A stretch of 60,000 bases of DNA from Liolophura sinensis (lineage: Eukaryota > Mollusca > Polyplacophora > Chitonida > Chitonidae), in the NCBI RefSeq assembly GCF_032854445.1, contig NC_088304.1:9685704-9745703 (forward strand), in the 5' to 3' direction. Under the pieces are notes generated by a model. It made no database searches, had not been told where the DNA came from, and was given only the letters and a program-made list of their open reading frames with translations. Made by a program: the position numbers and the translations under genes. Below, piece after piece: positions 1 to 11,800 of the stretch; within the stretch, counting starts at the first letter, position 1; every line of letters begins with the position of its first letter.

Positions 1-336
1 CAAAAACCTGAGTACTAGTATTTCATGCAATTCAACTTTTTTGAAAATTGAGCCTTATATGAGAAGATTGGCTAGGTCATGAAAAACTCTGACTTATAAA
101 AGGTGGATGAGTGCGTTGGTTATACCCCTATGTAATCTGATGACTCCGCCTTCTGAGTCAAATAAGCGCAATTGGAGAATTCATTTTTTAGTTAACTGAC
201 CCAAACATTTTTCCCAATTCATGCATGTACATACAGAGCCCATTCTCACCATACATATTTTTTCACAAATTGGGAGATAAAATACAGGGCCAACTTTTGT
301 GCTCTCAATTTCATGAAAACTTTAGAAAACAATGAA

Positions 337-591
337 ATTTATTTATTTATTCGATTGGTGTTTCTACTCTAGAATGTTTCACTTATATCATGGTTGGAAG
401 TAACCGAGAAATACTCGGGGGAAACCCACAACCGTCCACCGTTTATTCGCAGATCTTCCAATGCACGTATACGACCAGAGAGGAAGCCAACATGAGCGGA
501 ACTTGAACTTACAGCGGCCGTATTGGTGAGGGGCTCCTTGGTCATTGCGCTGCCCTAGTGAACTAATCAGCACGATCGGCCACGGAGGCCC
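337..591 (-). repeat. SINE-A, nearly complete but diverged
   Basis: On the - strand it starts with a tRNA-like head (GGGCCTCCGTGGC) and ends in the tail TAAATAAAT. In between are the family blocks GCTCATGTTGGCTTCCTC and GGTTTCCCCCGAG. Length is about 255 bp, like the complete copies at 20354-20608 and 58379-58628. Confidence 0.8.
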
Positions 592-1303
592 ATCAAAGGA
601 ATCATATACCGCTGCAGGTCTGCCATATAGCGCATGTGTATCACCGCCATAACAGCACCATATTAATTTCAGGGACGCGTCTGGTTTCAGGAGAACGTAC
701 ATAGATTTTATAACACAATGGCAGTTGTTCAAGAACGCATAATTTCTGCCTACCATGTTTAAGATATATCACGAGGTATTTCAATAACAAAAGATATTTA
801 ACATAAATCAAAGTCCAGAATTGAATCTATGCGCGGGTATTATCTGTCCACGCTTGCTTTCGATATGAATCGACATATAGGACTTGTTTTGGATGGATGG
901 ACAGAATCACTTGACGTCTATAGCATTCTGCTAAACTCTTAACACTGAGGTTTGTACACAAACGTTACCCGGTAAGCTTTGTTTCCGCTCCATGGCAATA
1001 AAATAAACATGCCCAATATTATAATGAGCTAAAGGATCTTGAACAAGGCTCTGTCCATATACATCCTATACAGTATAGCTTGAATGCATATAGCCAGACC
1101 TGGGATTAAGATAGACGTCTTTCAACCTCAGGCCAGACATATCACTCTCATACAGATTATAAGAAGTTATATGCACCAAAATGGTGTTCAGCACTGAAAG
1201 GTTAGAACAAGGAAACAAGGCTGATTGGCCCAGTGTCAGTTTAATGTGACTGGGTGGGGTGTCATGGTTGGTGTCTTCGGTATGATGATTTCTCATATCT
1301 AGT

Positions 1304-1345
1304 CGTCTTACGACTGAAAAATTGTTTATACGACGTATAAAACCA
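1304..1345 (+). repeat. SINE-B tail fragment
   Basis: Contains CTGAAAAATTGTTTATACGA then CGTATAAAACC, a diverged form of the SINE-B 3' end. It forms an inverted pair with 1572-1625. Confidence 0.6.
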
Positions 1346-1571
1346 TGCATACATATATACAGATTATATAGAAAATACTGTTGCACAAATCTAGGGAAGA
1401 TAATATGCATATATGCCCTTCCCATACTATCGATGCAAAAAAAAAAAAGAAAGAAAGAAAAAAAAAAGCAACAACCCAAAACATATATGTTGGAAACTGA
1501 AATTTGTTTACTTCGGCAAGTTACCGCTGAACTTTCCCATCTGTGCATTATGTATATACGTATGTATATGT

Positions 1572-1625
1572 ATGCTTGGGGTTCAACGTCGTACTTAACA
1601 ATTTTTCAGTCATTTGACGACGATC
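1572..1625 (-). repeat. SINE-B tail fragment
   Basis: Carries AACGTCGTACTTAACAATTT followed by TTCAGTCATTTGACGACG, the reverse complement of the SINE-B 3' end seen at 55290-55631. Confidence 0.7.
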
Positions 1626-2743
1626 ACATCTGTGACATATAGACAAGTACACCACACTTGAGGTCTTCAACGCACGGTTAGCAACGCAAACGGTCGCACG
1701 AACGTCACCGACCGTTAATTTTGCAGTGTTTCTGGGATTAATTGGCGATAAATGTGAATTAAGTCTTATTCGCTGCTCAACCATCTATTAACTTTGGTAA
1801 GCGTGCCATCCATGAAAGCATTGAAACTACTTTTTTTTTTGATTTTTGAATTTTTTTTTTTTTTGATTTTTGAATTTTTTTCTTTTATTTTTGATTTTTA
1901 ACGATTTTGGTTAAATACCTGTAACGTGGAAAACACCAGTCCAAGAAATAAATAATATCATTTATCAACCTCGTGGCTGCACGAACATGCAGTTGAAGGC
2001 TATATGGCAAATCATCAGCATAAATCGTCTATATATGCATGGTGAATGATAATGGGTCTGTGATGAATAAAATTTACCTATTAATTCCGCAATAAATGCC
2101 GGATTCATATAGTACATGCATAACATGTCTCGCGGTACCTACAATATATAGTGAAGGCTCCGTTGCGCCACGCTACTCAAACAGCATTACAGGGAACCTT
2201 GCATGTCCGGGTTGTTTACATTGCATCATAATATTGTTTATTTAATTATTTAATTGATGTTAAATTCCGTATTGAATTATTCACTTACGACGGCAGTATT
2301 GTTTTTTACTGATTTTTTTTTCGCGTATTCCATTAAAAGAAATAAAATTGTGCAGCCTCAAGTGCAAGCCTTACAAAACCAAGTTCCACAAAAACCGACA
2401 GAAGCATATCCATAGGCAATGCATTCCACAACATCGTCTGAATGTATGGAGCCATGTTCCACGAACATTATTATTATTATATATATATATTTAAAAATAA
2501 AACGCCTTCTTAACTTTCTACATTCTGTTATATTCCAACTGCAATTTCAAACTTCATGTTATTTTCAAGGAATATGAATGTCCATGGAGGTCTTTATATA
2601 GGATATGTGTTACCAGTAACTAAGGAACATGTTACGTACATGTCAAAACAGGCAGTGGTTGAGTTACATGGCATAACACATATAATACAATAAATACAAT
2701 AATTTCTTGCTAGGAACAAGGTCGTACGTGTATAAAGTTGTGT

Positions 2744-2744
2744 A

Positions 2745-2831
<87 letters not shown>
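2744..2831. repeat. (TA)n microsatellite
   Basis: About 43 uninterrupted TA pairs. The Ile/Tyr open frames across it on both strands are artefacts of the repeat. Confidence 0.98.
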
Positions 2832-2832
<1 letters not shown>

Positions 2833-2839
2833 CGTCTTA

Positions 2840-3620
2840 ACGCCTTGCGTGTATTTGAATATAGACAGCCTCGTTTGGCGAGATCGACAAACCATGTCCA
2901 CAATTAGCCTATATAGAAACCTTACATTAAAGTCGTTTAAACAGAGAAGGGACAAAATGACAACAAATATAAATCTTAAAACGCAATCTGACTGCAAAGC
3001 AGTTCCACGAAAAGCGACACAATCACAACCTTAATGTCATGTATTTGAATACAGGGAGCCAAGTTTGGCGAGAACGACAAACCATAACCACACTGACTGA
3101 CTTTTCCTTGAAAAAGGACAAAATGAAAGTTACAAGTACAAACCAAAAACCGCCATTTAACTGTACACAGGGCCGTTCCAGGAAATGTGACAAAAATACA
3201 ACCACAACTATATATACACAGACCTTAACTTCATATGAAGAGAGCCAAGATCCAAGAAAAGGGACAAGATCACAACTACAAGAACAAAGGGCCAAAAGAA
3301 GGGAATTTTCACTCGCCAATACTATAGACCCGATGCTATATGCTCAAAATCACATTCAACTACATGTACAAACATTAAAATATAATTAAAGACGTACAGC
3401 ATAGGGAGAAAAACCAGAGCAGCGACGACAGTGTGATAGCTGGTAAATGATCAGACATAACCGGTGAAATACTGCCTCACAGCGCCATTTGACCACAGAA
3501 CCATTATACGAAAAGCGACATTTGAACCGAGAGCCAATTCAAGTTCTATACGAGACGGGTCAAAATCAAATCACTAGCACAAACTTTAAAACGTCATTTG
3601 ATTTTTACAGAAAGGTCTGA
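2840..3620. repeat. Degenerate 60-75 bp minisatellite
   Basis: Related blocks recur with the pattern GACAAAATNACAACNACAA, then AAACCTTAAAACGNCATTTGA, then ACAGNGAGCCAAGTT, then CNANGAAAAG. Copies can be recognised near 2880, 2949, 3013, 3116, 3189, 3261, 3510 and 3558, heavily diverged and unequal in length. Confidence 0.6.
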
Positions 3621-3690
3621 TTATTTCTAAAAATCAGAATCATCTTTTATTTTGCACAAATATGTCCATTTTCGATAAAGGCAAAACCAA

Positions 3691-4114
3691 TAATACGATA
3701 AAAATACGAAATACGAAAGCACATATAACAAAAAATATTACACGTTTTATACCTCCCCCCCCCCCACCTCCAACAATAAAAAATGCAAAAAAAAAATGTC
3801 ACACTTTAAATTATGGTAATACATTAAAATAAAGGTGTGTATTACATGACACAGATTTTATCCAGAGAGCATTTAGGCCTGCAGATGTTGTCTTATCTTT
3901 TGTTTAATACGATAAAAATACGAAATACGAAAGCACATATAACAAAAAATATTACACGTTTTATACCTCCCCCCCACCTCCAACAATAAAAAATGCAAAA
4001 AAAAATGTCACACTTTAAATTATGGTAATACATTAAAATAAAGGTGTGTATTACATGACACAGATTTTATCCAGAGAGCACGTAGGCCTGCAGATGTTGT
4101 CTTATCTTTTGTTT
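3691..4114. repeat. Tandem duplication, unit about 214 bp
   Basis: 3691-3904 and 3905-4114 are almost identical. Differences are the length of an internal C-run and an A-run and two bases near the end (GCATTTAGG against GCACGTAGG). The near identity suggests a recent duplication. Confidence 0.95.
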
Positions 4115-4185
4115 AGGTTATTGACCCTTTAAATTGAGTCACTTAAGAGGGCAAGGGGCGTATAAGCTAGACGTTTATCAGTAGC

Positions 4186-4186
<1 letters not shown>

Positions 4187-4277
<91 letters not shown>
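4187..4277. repeat. (TA)n(TG)n microsatellite
   Basis: A TA run that passes directly into a TG run. Confidence 0.97.
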
Positions 4278-4280
<3 letters not shown>

Positions 4281-4529
4281 CCCTGACTTGATAATCCGGC
4301 TGTTTGGCCTATATATACACCATCTTGTTTGAACATGGCTGAAGTATAGGCCTAGATCTATACCTACACAGACTGTGTTGGTCAATGAACATATATACTC
4401 GATTATATATGGGCTTGAATGGTATTTACCACTTGTCCAAATACTGGAAATATAGAACTGAACTTCACAAAGAACCTGTCCAAGGATATTCCTTAACGGT
4501 GTCATAAGAAAACGGGTCAGGTAAACAAG

Positions 4530-4604
4530 TGTTAGGCCCAATTTCGTGTCCTGTAAATTATGGGTTCGTAAGGAAATTAGTTTCAAACTGTAATCAATAC
4601 ATAG
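4530..4604 (+). repeat. Dispersed repeat, copy 1
   Basis: Shares GTTAGGCCCAATTTCG, TCCTGTAAA and CTGTAATCAATACATA in order with 8190-8287. A SINE-A copy follows directly. Confidence 0.65.
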
Positions 4605-4812
4605 GTGGCGGCCTGAGTGGATGAAATGATTAGCGTGACAGGACAGCGTAATTGCATGCATTGGCGTCGCTGTGAATTGAAGTCCAGTGCATGCTGGCAT
4701 GCGGGAAGATCTGCACTAGCTGCCCGGTTTACTCCCACCATAATGCTGGCCGCCGTTGTATACGTGAAATATTCTTGAGTACGGCGTAAAACACCAGTCA
4801 AATAAATAAATA
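4605..4812 (+). repeat. SINE-A with internal deletion
   Basis: A degenerate head (GGCGGCCTGAGTGG), the block AGTCCAGTGCATGCTGGC, then CCACCATAATGCTGGCCGCC and the tail GAGTACGGCGTAAAACACC plus AAATAAATA. Part of the middle is missing. Confidence 0.8.
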
Positions 4813-4849
4813 CACAGGCCCCCAACCAATAATTGTTCTTTCATCACTG

Positions 4850-4919
4850 TCGCTACGACATGGCTGAAATACTGCCGATGTGGCATTAATTAATCCTTAT
4901 ACCTATAATCATTTATTAA
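4850..4919 (+). repeat. SINE-C tail fragment
   Basis: Contains ACATGGCTGAAATACTGCCG and ATGTGGCATTAAT with a CATTTATT tail, the SINE-C 3' end. Confidence 0.65.
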
Positions 4920-5269
4920 TTCTGTCATTAATGGCACACAGCCTACTGGAGATAGGCCTATTTATAAGTAGAACAGCGAAATTATTTAACATCTTAATTA
5001 GGCCTATATGAATAGGCTTACATGTATAGCATGGTCGGACGAAGCTAACTTATATATAGGGGATTTGATGGGCAAATTGACAAATGGCACAAACGAAAAT
5101 TGCATGGAAAGTGCAAGAAGACATCCGGTCAATCAATATATACCCTGTCTAAAAGTAAAAATTAACTATAGGCATAACATCAGATTCCATACAGAAAAAT
5201 TCGAGCTGTGTGACATTTGAACTGTGTTCATTGGAGTACGACAGCTTTTAAACAGACACATCGAGTCTT

Positions 5270-5753
5270 TCAATTGTACCTGGTCGCGGAACGTAGCTGA
5301 ATACATTTCACCAAAGCTGAAAGCTGATGTCAAATAATCGAGTGCTGTTAAGACAACAGTGCGTTTGTTGTGTCTCTTAACTTGTGAGGGCGATATTGCC
5401 CCTGGTTACGACTAGTGAAGGTGATACACGCTGTTCCGTGTTGTCGCTTATCGCATCCGGGAGCAGTCATATCGGTGCCGAATACAACTGCTAGGAAAAT
5501 TTTTCCGTAGATTGTTTAAATTATGTATGTGTGATTTATTTATTTTTTATATTCATACATGTTACTTGCTTGAATTGGATTCGAATTGTCTTTTTTTTCT
5601 TTTCCTCGGAAACCATGGAAAAAAAAAATTGACAGCTTCTCCCTTAGCATGACCTCTTCCCAGGAGGTCATGGCGCATGTGTAGACACGTCAGTGCGCCC
5701 CGACGAAAAGGCGAGCTCGTAACAGCGAGTCAGTGTCACATCATGAGGATACG
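5270..5753 (+). promoter_or_regulatory. Putative UGCG promoter and 5' leader
   Basis: This stretch before exon 1 is visibly richer in CpG than the flanking AT-rich DNA, especially at 5280-5480 and 5690-5755. No convincing TATA box at a sensible distance was found; the AT-rich run at 5535-5560 is low-complexity. Further ATG triplets at about 5613, 5649 and 5668 would be upstream starts if transcribed. The call rests on position and base composition only. Confidence 0.4.
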
Positions 5754-5763
5754 ATGTCGGTAG
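5743..5763 (+). promoter_or_regulatory. Possible short upstream ORF overlapping the UGCG start codon
   Basis: An ATG at 5743 opens six codons and stops with TAG at 5761-5763, so it overlaps the main ATG at 5754 in another frame. Both ATGs have A at position -3. If the transcript starts upstream of 5743, ribosomes choosing this ATG would miss the main start, so it could lower translation. The transcription start is not visible, so this is inference. Confidence 0.4.
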
Positions 5764-5851
5764 GGAGAGGAGTTGCCTTAACATGTGCTATTATACTGAT
5801 GGTCCTTTGGTGTGCCATTTGGTGTGTACATTTACTAGCCCTCTTTTACGG
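5754..5851 (+). CDS. UGCG: UGCG coding exon 1 (start codon, membrane anchor)
   Basis: Encodes residues 1-32 plus two bases of codon 33. After a short polar start (MSVGRG) comes an unbroken hydrophobic stretch rich in Leu, Ile, Val, Trp and Cys with a conserved-looking His near its end, like the N-terminal signal-anchor of animal UGCG. The ATG at 5754 has A at -3 and gives the expected family N-terminus; no in-frame ATG lies close upstream. The donor is GTAAGT directly after 5851, phase 2. It joins exon 2 to complete a Gly codon. Confidence 0.9.
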
Positions 5852-8800
5852 GTAAGTAGATTTTTAAAAAAATATTCCATATCTACGGAACGCCGAGGTT
5901 TTGCGCCGAGGTTTTGACAAAAATGGCCACTATGCGGCTCGTGTTTTCAGGCCAGGCGCCTCCTCCTATCGATTTGTGCTCACCACTTTCCTCGACCTTT
6001 CAGACTTCATTTTGGGGAATTTTTATACAATGGATTATGGAGTGTTTGGAAATTTCAGTGAGATCATGAGTCACACATGTAGTTATGCCGAGCAGAGTTG
6101 CCGGTTGAGTCTGTTTTGTTGATCCGTTACCCGCTTACGACGAAGCCTACCGGCGTTGACTCAGTGTGTTATGACGAATGTCCGAAGTTTGAAATAGCAC
6201 GCCGAGGACCGTATAGGAGGACTACCTCAAATCATACCAACTGTTCAGATATTTCCGCCCACACTAGATCGGTAAATACAGAAACGAAACGTCATTTTAT
6301 CTGAAGAGCTCGATTAATTGCACATAGATGTGGGTAAATTACACCTGAAAATAGAAGAAGATCAACTAAGCAACGACAAACACCATTGCAAATCACCACC
6401 TAAACCACAAATGAATGCAGGATTGTTCATGTTTAGTGACATTGGGGAATTTGACAGTTGATGCTACTATGAGATGGTAAAGTGATGACAATTCATTGAA
6501 AAACAAGCTTTTCACTATGAGAACCTGAGTCATTTACTAACAAATTAAGCACAAACCTAGTCTTTACAACTGCAGTGACGTGTTTTGTGATTGCATTTTG
6601 TGATGCAGCCCTGTGGTGACTATATTTGCTTTTTTATATATGGACAGTGCTCACATAGTCATGAATTGCGCCCATTGACGCTTGAAGGAAGCATCGTAAA
6701 ATTTTGGAAAACACAGGATTACTAACCTGTCCAGTTATTCCTTTACAATGCTTAGGATCATAGACCGCCAGACAGATTAAATCCCGAGCTGTCGATCATC
6801 CCAAATTTATATCCATCCATATATGATATTTCAGCAAGTTCAACTTCTCTCCTGCCTTGAACTTCACAAAGATGGCCAACCATCATATGCACCATCCAAG
6901 GTTCTGGGTACACGTTCCCACAGTTTGCACTAGCAAGGCCTGGGAACCAGGATAACAGCTGTATCCAGAATCACAATCAGATTTATTTATTTATTTATTT
7001 TATTGGTGTTTTAGGCCGCACTCAAGAATATTTCACTTAAACGACGGCGGCCAGTATTATGGTGGGAGAATACCCACAACCATCCACACGTTAATCACAA
7101 TCAGACGGAAGACAGCTGTCATTTTGCGAATTTGAATTCAGCGGACTGGTTGAGTTTGCTGAAGTATGGATGGATATTTACCTGTGGGATTTATCTGTCT
7201 GATGGCCTAGGACTGTAAGCATTAGCCGAGTGGGCATATCAGGAATCTCACGATTTCACGCAGTTTGACATAAGACAGGGTTGGGGCTCTCGCGGCTGAA
7301 AGGCGTGATTTTATGGCAGCTGCTAATGGCACTGTTAGGCTGACAGACCTGGCTATGCGAGATGTGTATTCAGTCTAGCTAGACTCTGTGACAATAGGTG
7401 TATTGGTAAACATCCGCGTTTTAAAGGAGGGAAAATATGTAAATATGTATATATTAAATATATTAAATGTATGTAAATGGGACAGTCCAGTGATTTACAT
7501 GGTTCAATTTTCCAGCATGTATTGCGGATTACACCCAGTCATGACAGGATTTCTACACATATTAACATCCAATTATAAATTACATTGAAATGTAAATACT
7601 ATATTAACAATGAAATTTAAAATGAAATTTAAAATGAAATTGTATACAGTAGTGGGGAAAGTACTGTGACTGATGGTGTCAAGACAGGTCATCTACACTG
7701 GTCAGTGTTTGTGAAGTATTGGCTGTAACTAGATTATATTTGTTCATTGACTGCCTGCTATAGAAATCTAATTGTCTGTATACAGTTTCAGTATTAATCC
7801 TTTATTTCACGTATGGTCTGATATGGAATTGTATTTACATATACCACATGCATTGTACTTGGCATTGAGACCATGTGTATAATGTTAATCCTTTAATCCA
7901 CCTCCTGTAATCCTCCTTTGTTGTTTTGTTGCCAGTTAACTGTTATTCCCATCGAGCTCAAACATGTTCGTTTCACTATGAGAATATCTTTGGCAGCCAT
8001 GCGAAGCAATTCACACGTATACAGTGTACTTACATGTACAGGTATCAATACACAAACAATTTCTAGAATTCAGACTGGAGGTGAAAATATTATGAGCACT
8101 TGTTTACAAGCACAACTGCCAAGTATAGTATTACTAAAATTCTAGATAACACATGTTGGCTGGAATGCATTTATAATGGTGCTGTACATGTGTTAGGCCC
8201 AATTTCGGGTCCTGTAAAATATACATGTAGGTCCGTTAGGAAATAGTTTGACACTGTAATCAATACATACATGTAGGTGGGGGCCTATGTGATGTTCATG
8301 TACACCATTAACATGCATGTAGGTGCATGGGCCAGATATAACTACATGTATGTGAATTACTAATTCACTGCGCTGTACACTTTCAGAATGTCTCCATTGA
8401 GGAAGTTGATACGAAAAGGGATACTGGATTAACACTAACACCAAGAGTAACTTTGTTATCATTAAAGATCAGTGGTGGTCATTTCTTCGGGGTTAGGACT
8501 TTTACAGGGGTCATCTAATCATCTCGGATTGACCTCACAGTTATCTGGCATCAGTAACCTTTTGTTTATGTAGTCCGTTGTTCTAAACATTTAAAGAGGC
8601 TGGAGTGACTTGAAGTGCATTGTAAGTCCTGTGAAATGTATTTATAGCTCGTGTCGGCTAGAGTGATCTTACATGGGCTAATTTATGAATTTACATACAT
8701 TGTATTTTTCATATGTATGTGATTATTCATTCAGGTGCTCTACTGTATAATAGGACTTAAAGAGACATATTGCCGACAGAAAAAAAAAATTGTGATGCCA

Positions 8801-11800
8801 CCCTGTATTTTAAACGTCATCTACATGCACTGTAAGGTTAAGACTTCCAGATTTTCATTGAGGTGAGTGGACAATCGAATGTTCAGTTTATCTGAGGTTT
8901 CCCCTCGACTATCCACTCACTCCAGTTGCTGTATATAGAAACGTGACTGAATATTGACTTCTGATGAGGTTACCTCCCCTTGTAGTTTAGACAACAAGAG
9001 ATGATCAGTGGAATTCAAATGTCAGACACTGTATTACAATGTAACTTCAGTTCTGCCCTATAGATCATGTGCCATTACAAATACTTTTAAATACGTGATC
9101 GAGTACGTGGGAAGGTATGCAGAAACCTGCGGATGGTCGTGGGTTTCCCCCGGGCCCTGCCCGGTTTCCACCCACCATAATGCTGGCTGCCATCGTATAA
9201 GTGAAATATTCTTGAGTACAGCGTAAAACATCAATCAGATAAATAATTAAATAAGTATGTGATCAATAGAACCAAAGATTATATTTGGTTTAGTAGACTT
9301 ATAATTTGCTTTCAAGTATTATATTGTTTACATGCGCGATTTACGAAGGAACGTTGCATTTTGTGAATCTGTGTGCTGCCTCATTTTCCAGTTGTCTCAT
9401 TGGGCAGACAGTTTACACTAGTGACAAATTTGTCTCTCTAATTTTCTTAGTTGACACTTTTCCAAAAATATAGCCCTGTTGTGTTTACTTAGGGATGCAA
9501 TGCTGTTCATTTTTTTTATTTAGCTAAACCAAATAAAAAAATGTGAATTCTGTTTGCAGTATGTCCCTTTAAGGTCTTTAGAGCAGTTTGAAAGGGTTGC
9601 TGCTCTGTATGCAAGTTTTAGTTTTGAAAATAATATAACAACTCTGGTCATCATAAGGTTTTAAATACACTTGCTGTTTTTTGGGTTTTTTTTTTTTTTA
9701 TTCCTGGTTTGTTTTAAAAGTTAGAAATATTATGTGTACATGTAAATTTCCATGTTTATGGAATGTATGGTGTTTGTTCAGCTGTGTATACATATTGATA
9801 CTTGAATCTAACCTGTCACCTTGGCTCAGCAGGGTTCTGGTTATGTACAAGTTTGGTTATTGTTTACTTATTTACAAATTCATTATTCAGGACTAGCTAT
9901 TTTCTCTTGCAAAACAACTGTCACATTTTTACTAGTTGACTATTCATGTTAATTAGAATTAATATTCGTTAGTTTCTCTGTCACTTGAGTTAAGGCTAAG
10001 CATGGAAATTACAGTGGATATTTTACCCATCATCTTCATGGAGGTCACCTTCTGTAAGTTGTGTTATCAAAGTTGCATTTGTCTATTGATTACAGACAAT
10101 TAGAACTGAAGAGGGTTCTATTATACAATTTCGTTCTTCTACACATATTGAATAAGTAAAGCTGGTTTATCACCTTGGTAGGGCTATTAAAGCAAATGCT
10201 TGATAGGTTGTACGGCTTTTGGTTCTGCAGCGAAAGAATCAGAAAAATAAATAAATGGGAGATTTGCATACATAAAAGGGCCCAAATCACAGTGGAACAT
10301 GTTTTCTTCTGTGACATTGCTTGTATACTATAAGCACACATACAAATATAATTGTGACGTAATAAAGGAAAGGGTAAAAGAGTTCATAGCTGTGGACCAC
10401 GAACTGCTTCATTACAGTTAATTTTGCCATAGAGCTGAATGCATGAAGATGTACCTTAACGCCTCAATTTTTTCACACATATGAAAGAAGAACTTTCAGT
10501 GTGAGTTTTAATTTGATTTTGGAGACAAAACTACATTGGTTGGGTTGGGGAATTTCAGGGCTTCACAAAAAGTATAATTTTATCAGTCCACACAGGATCA
10601 TGCTTCAGAATATTCTTGAATAAACACCTTGCAAACATGCGCAAGGGTTAAAGAATGTCATTTACTGCAAATTTGACTCCTAACTTGGGCATATGCAATA
10701 GCATGTATAAAACTTTTCCACACCCAGCCTGGTTCCGCCATCTCTATCTCTCTTCCTGATACATGGACATGTACAAAGCTTCAACATTGCCAGTTTGTTT
10801 TGGCTCTGCATCAGTTGTCTGGGATTATTGGGAAATCTCTTATCAGCGTGCATACAGATCTACATGTGCCTGTGTGCCACGGTAGAGGTGGCTTTAACAT
10901 GTATTTGGCATAGATTTGAGAGTGGTGTGATGTTAATAGATGGATGTATGGATGGATGGATTTTCGACTGTCAGAAATGTCAAAACAAGGGGATGCAATC
11001 TGCATCTGCATAGCCTACAATGACAGGTATATGCACAAAGCAGGTACATGAATCAATACAATGTATATCGACAGGTAGATATATGTGTATGTATATTAGT
11101 AGCCTTCTCCCTTGGTACATGTATGCTTTGAAGATTCGAAAATATATGTGTATTCTCTAACAACACCACAGAGGCTTCCCTTACGCATGCAAAACTGGGG
11201 ATAGTGGTGGCTGACCAAGACTATAGGTGTCAGAGAAATAAACCTCGTACCTGAGTAGTACATACTTTATGCACTTCATTGGTGCCCATTCAGTTTTCAT
11301 CCGTTGGTCAACTGATACCATTACAAACAATTTCTTCTTACCAGGCCGTTGTTGTGAGGCGCGAATGCTCGACATGGCAGCTTCGAGCGCTCCACTACTA
11401 TTTGAGAGCTGTCAACATTTAAGGCCTATGCTTTAGCATTGCAGACTGTAGCAACAAGTCGTAGATTTTTGTGTGAGATGTTGGAAGTTTTTGTCTTGAT
11501 TTTCTCAGACACTGTGGCTCATGTCTTCAGATTCATTGTATAATCTGAATGTATGTATATATGCAAATTTTACAAGCTCTAAGTTGGTCTTTCGGTACAG
11601 AACAATAACATGAAGATACATGTACGTGTAAGGGGCCACTGTGAATTGTTTATTTCTCATGACCACTTTCTCAAAATTGTAGATATTATAAGTGTTAATT
11701 ATTATTATAAGTGTTAATTATTATTTATCAGTTTCTTGCCCAAATATTTTTTGTTGTTAAGATTTACCTGAAGCGCAGTTTTCACGTACAGTTGTTTGAT

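Larger units (their letters stand above)
1..5269. other. Upstream intergenic DNA, repeat-rich
   Basis: No gene is supported here. Listed separately are SINE fragments (337-591, 1304-1345, 1572-1625, 4605-4812, 4850-4919), microsatellites, a degenerate minisatellite (2840-3620), the 214-bp duplication and a dispersed repeat at 4530-4604. The stretches 600-1300 and 1.9-2.7 kb show no feature beyond low-complexity T/A runs (1830-1900). Confidence 0.7.

Noticed and set aside
1921-1960. A further SINE-A tail (AAAACACCAGTCC and AAATAAATAA)
   Set aside because: Only about 25 bases match and the expected GAGTACGGCG is not preserved; too little to support.
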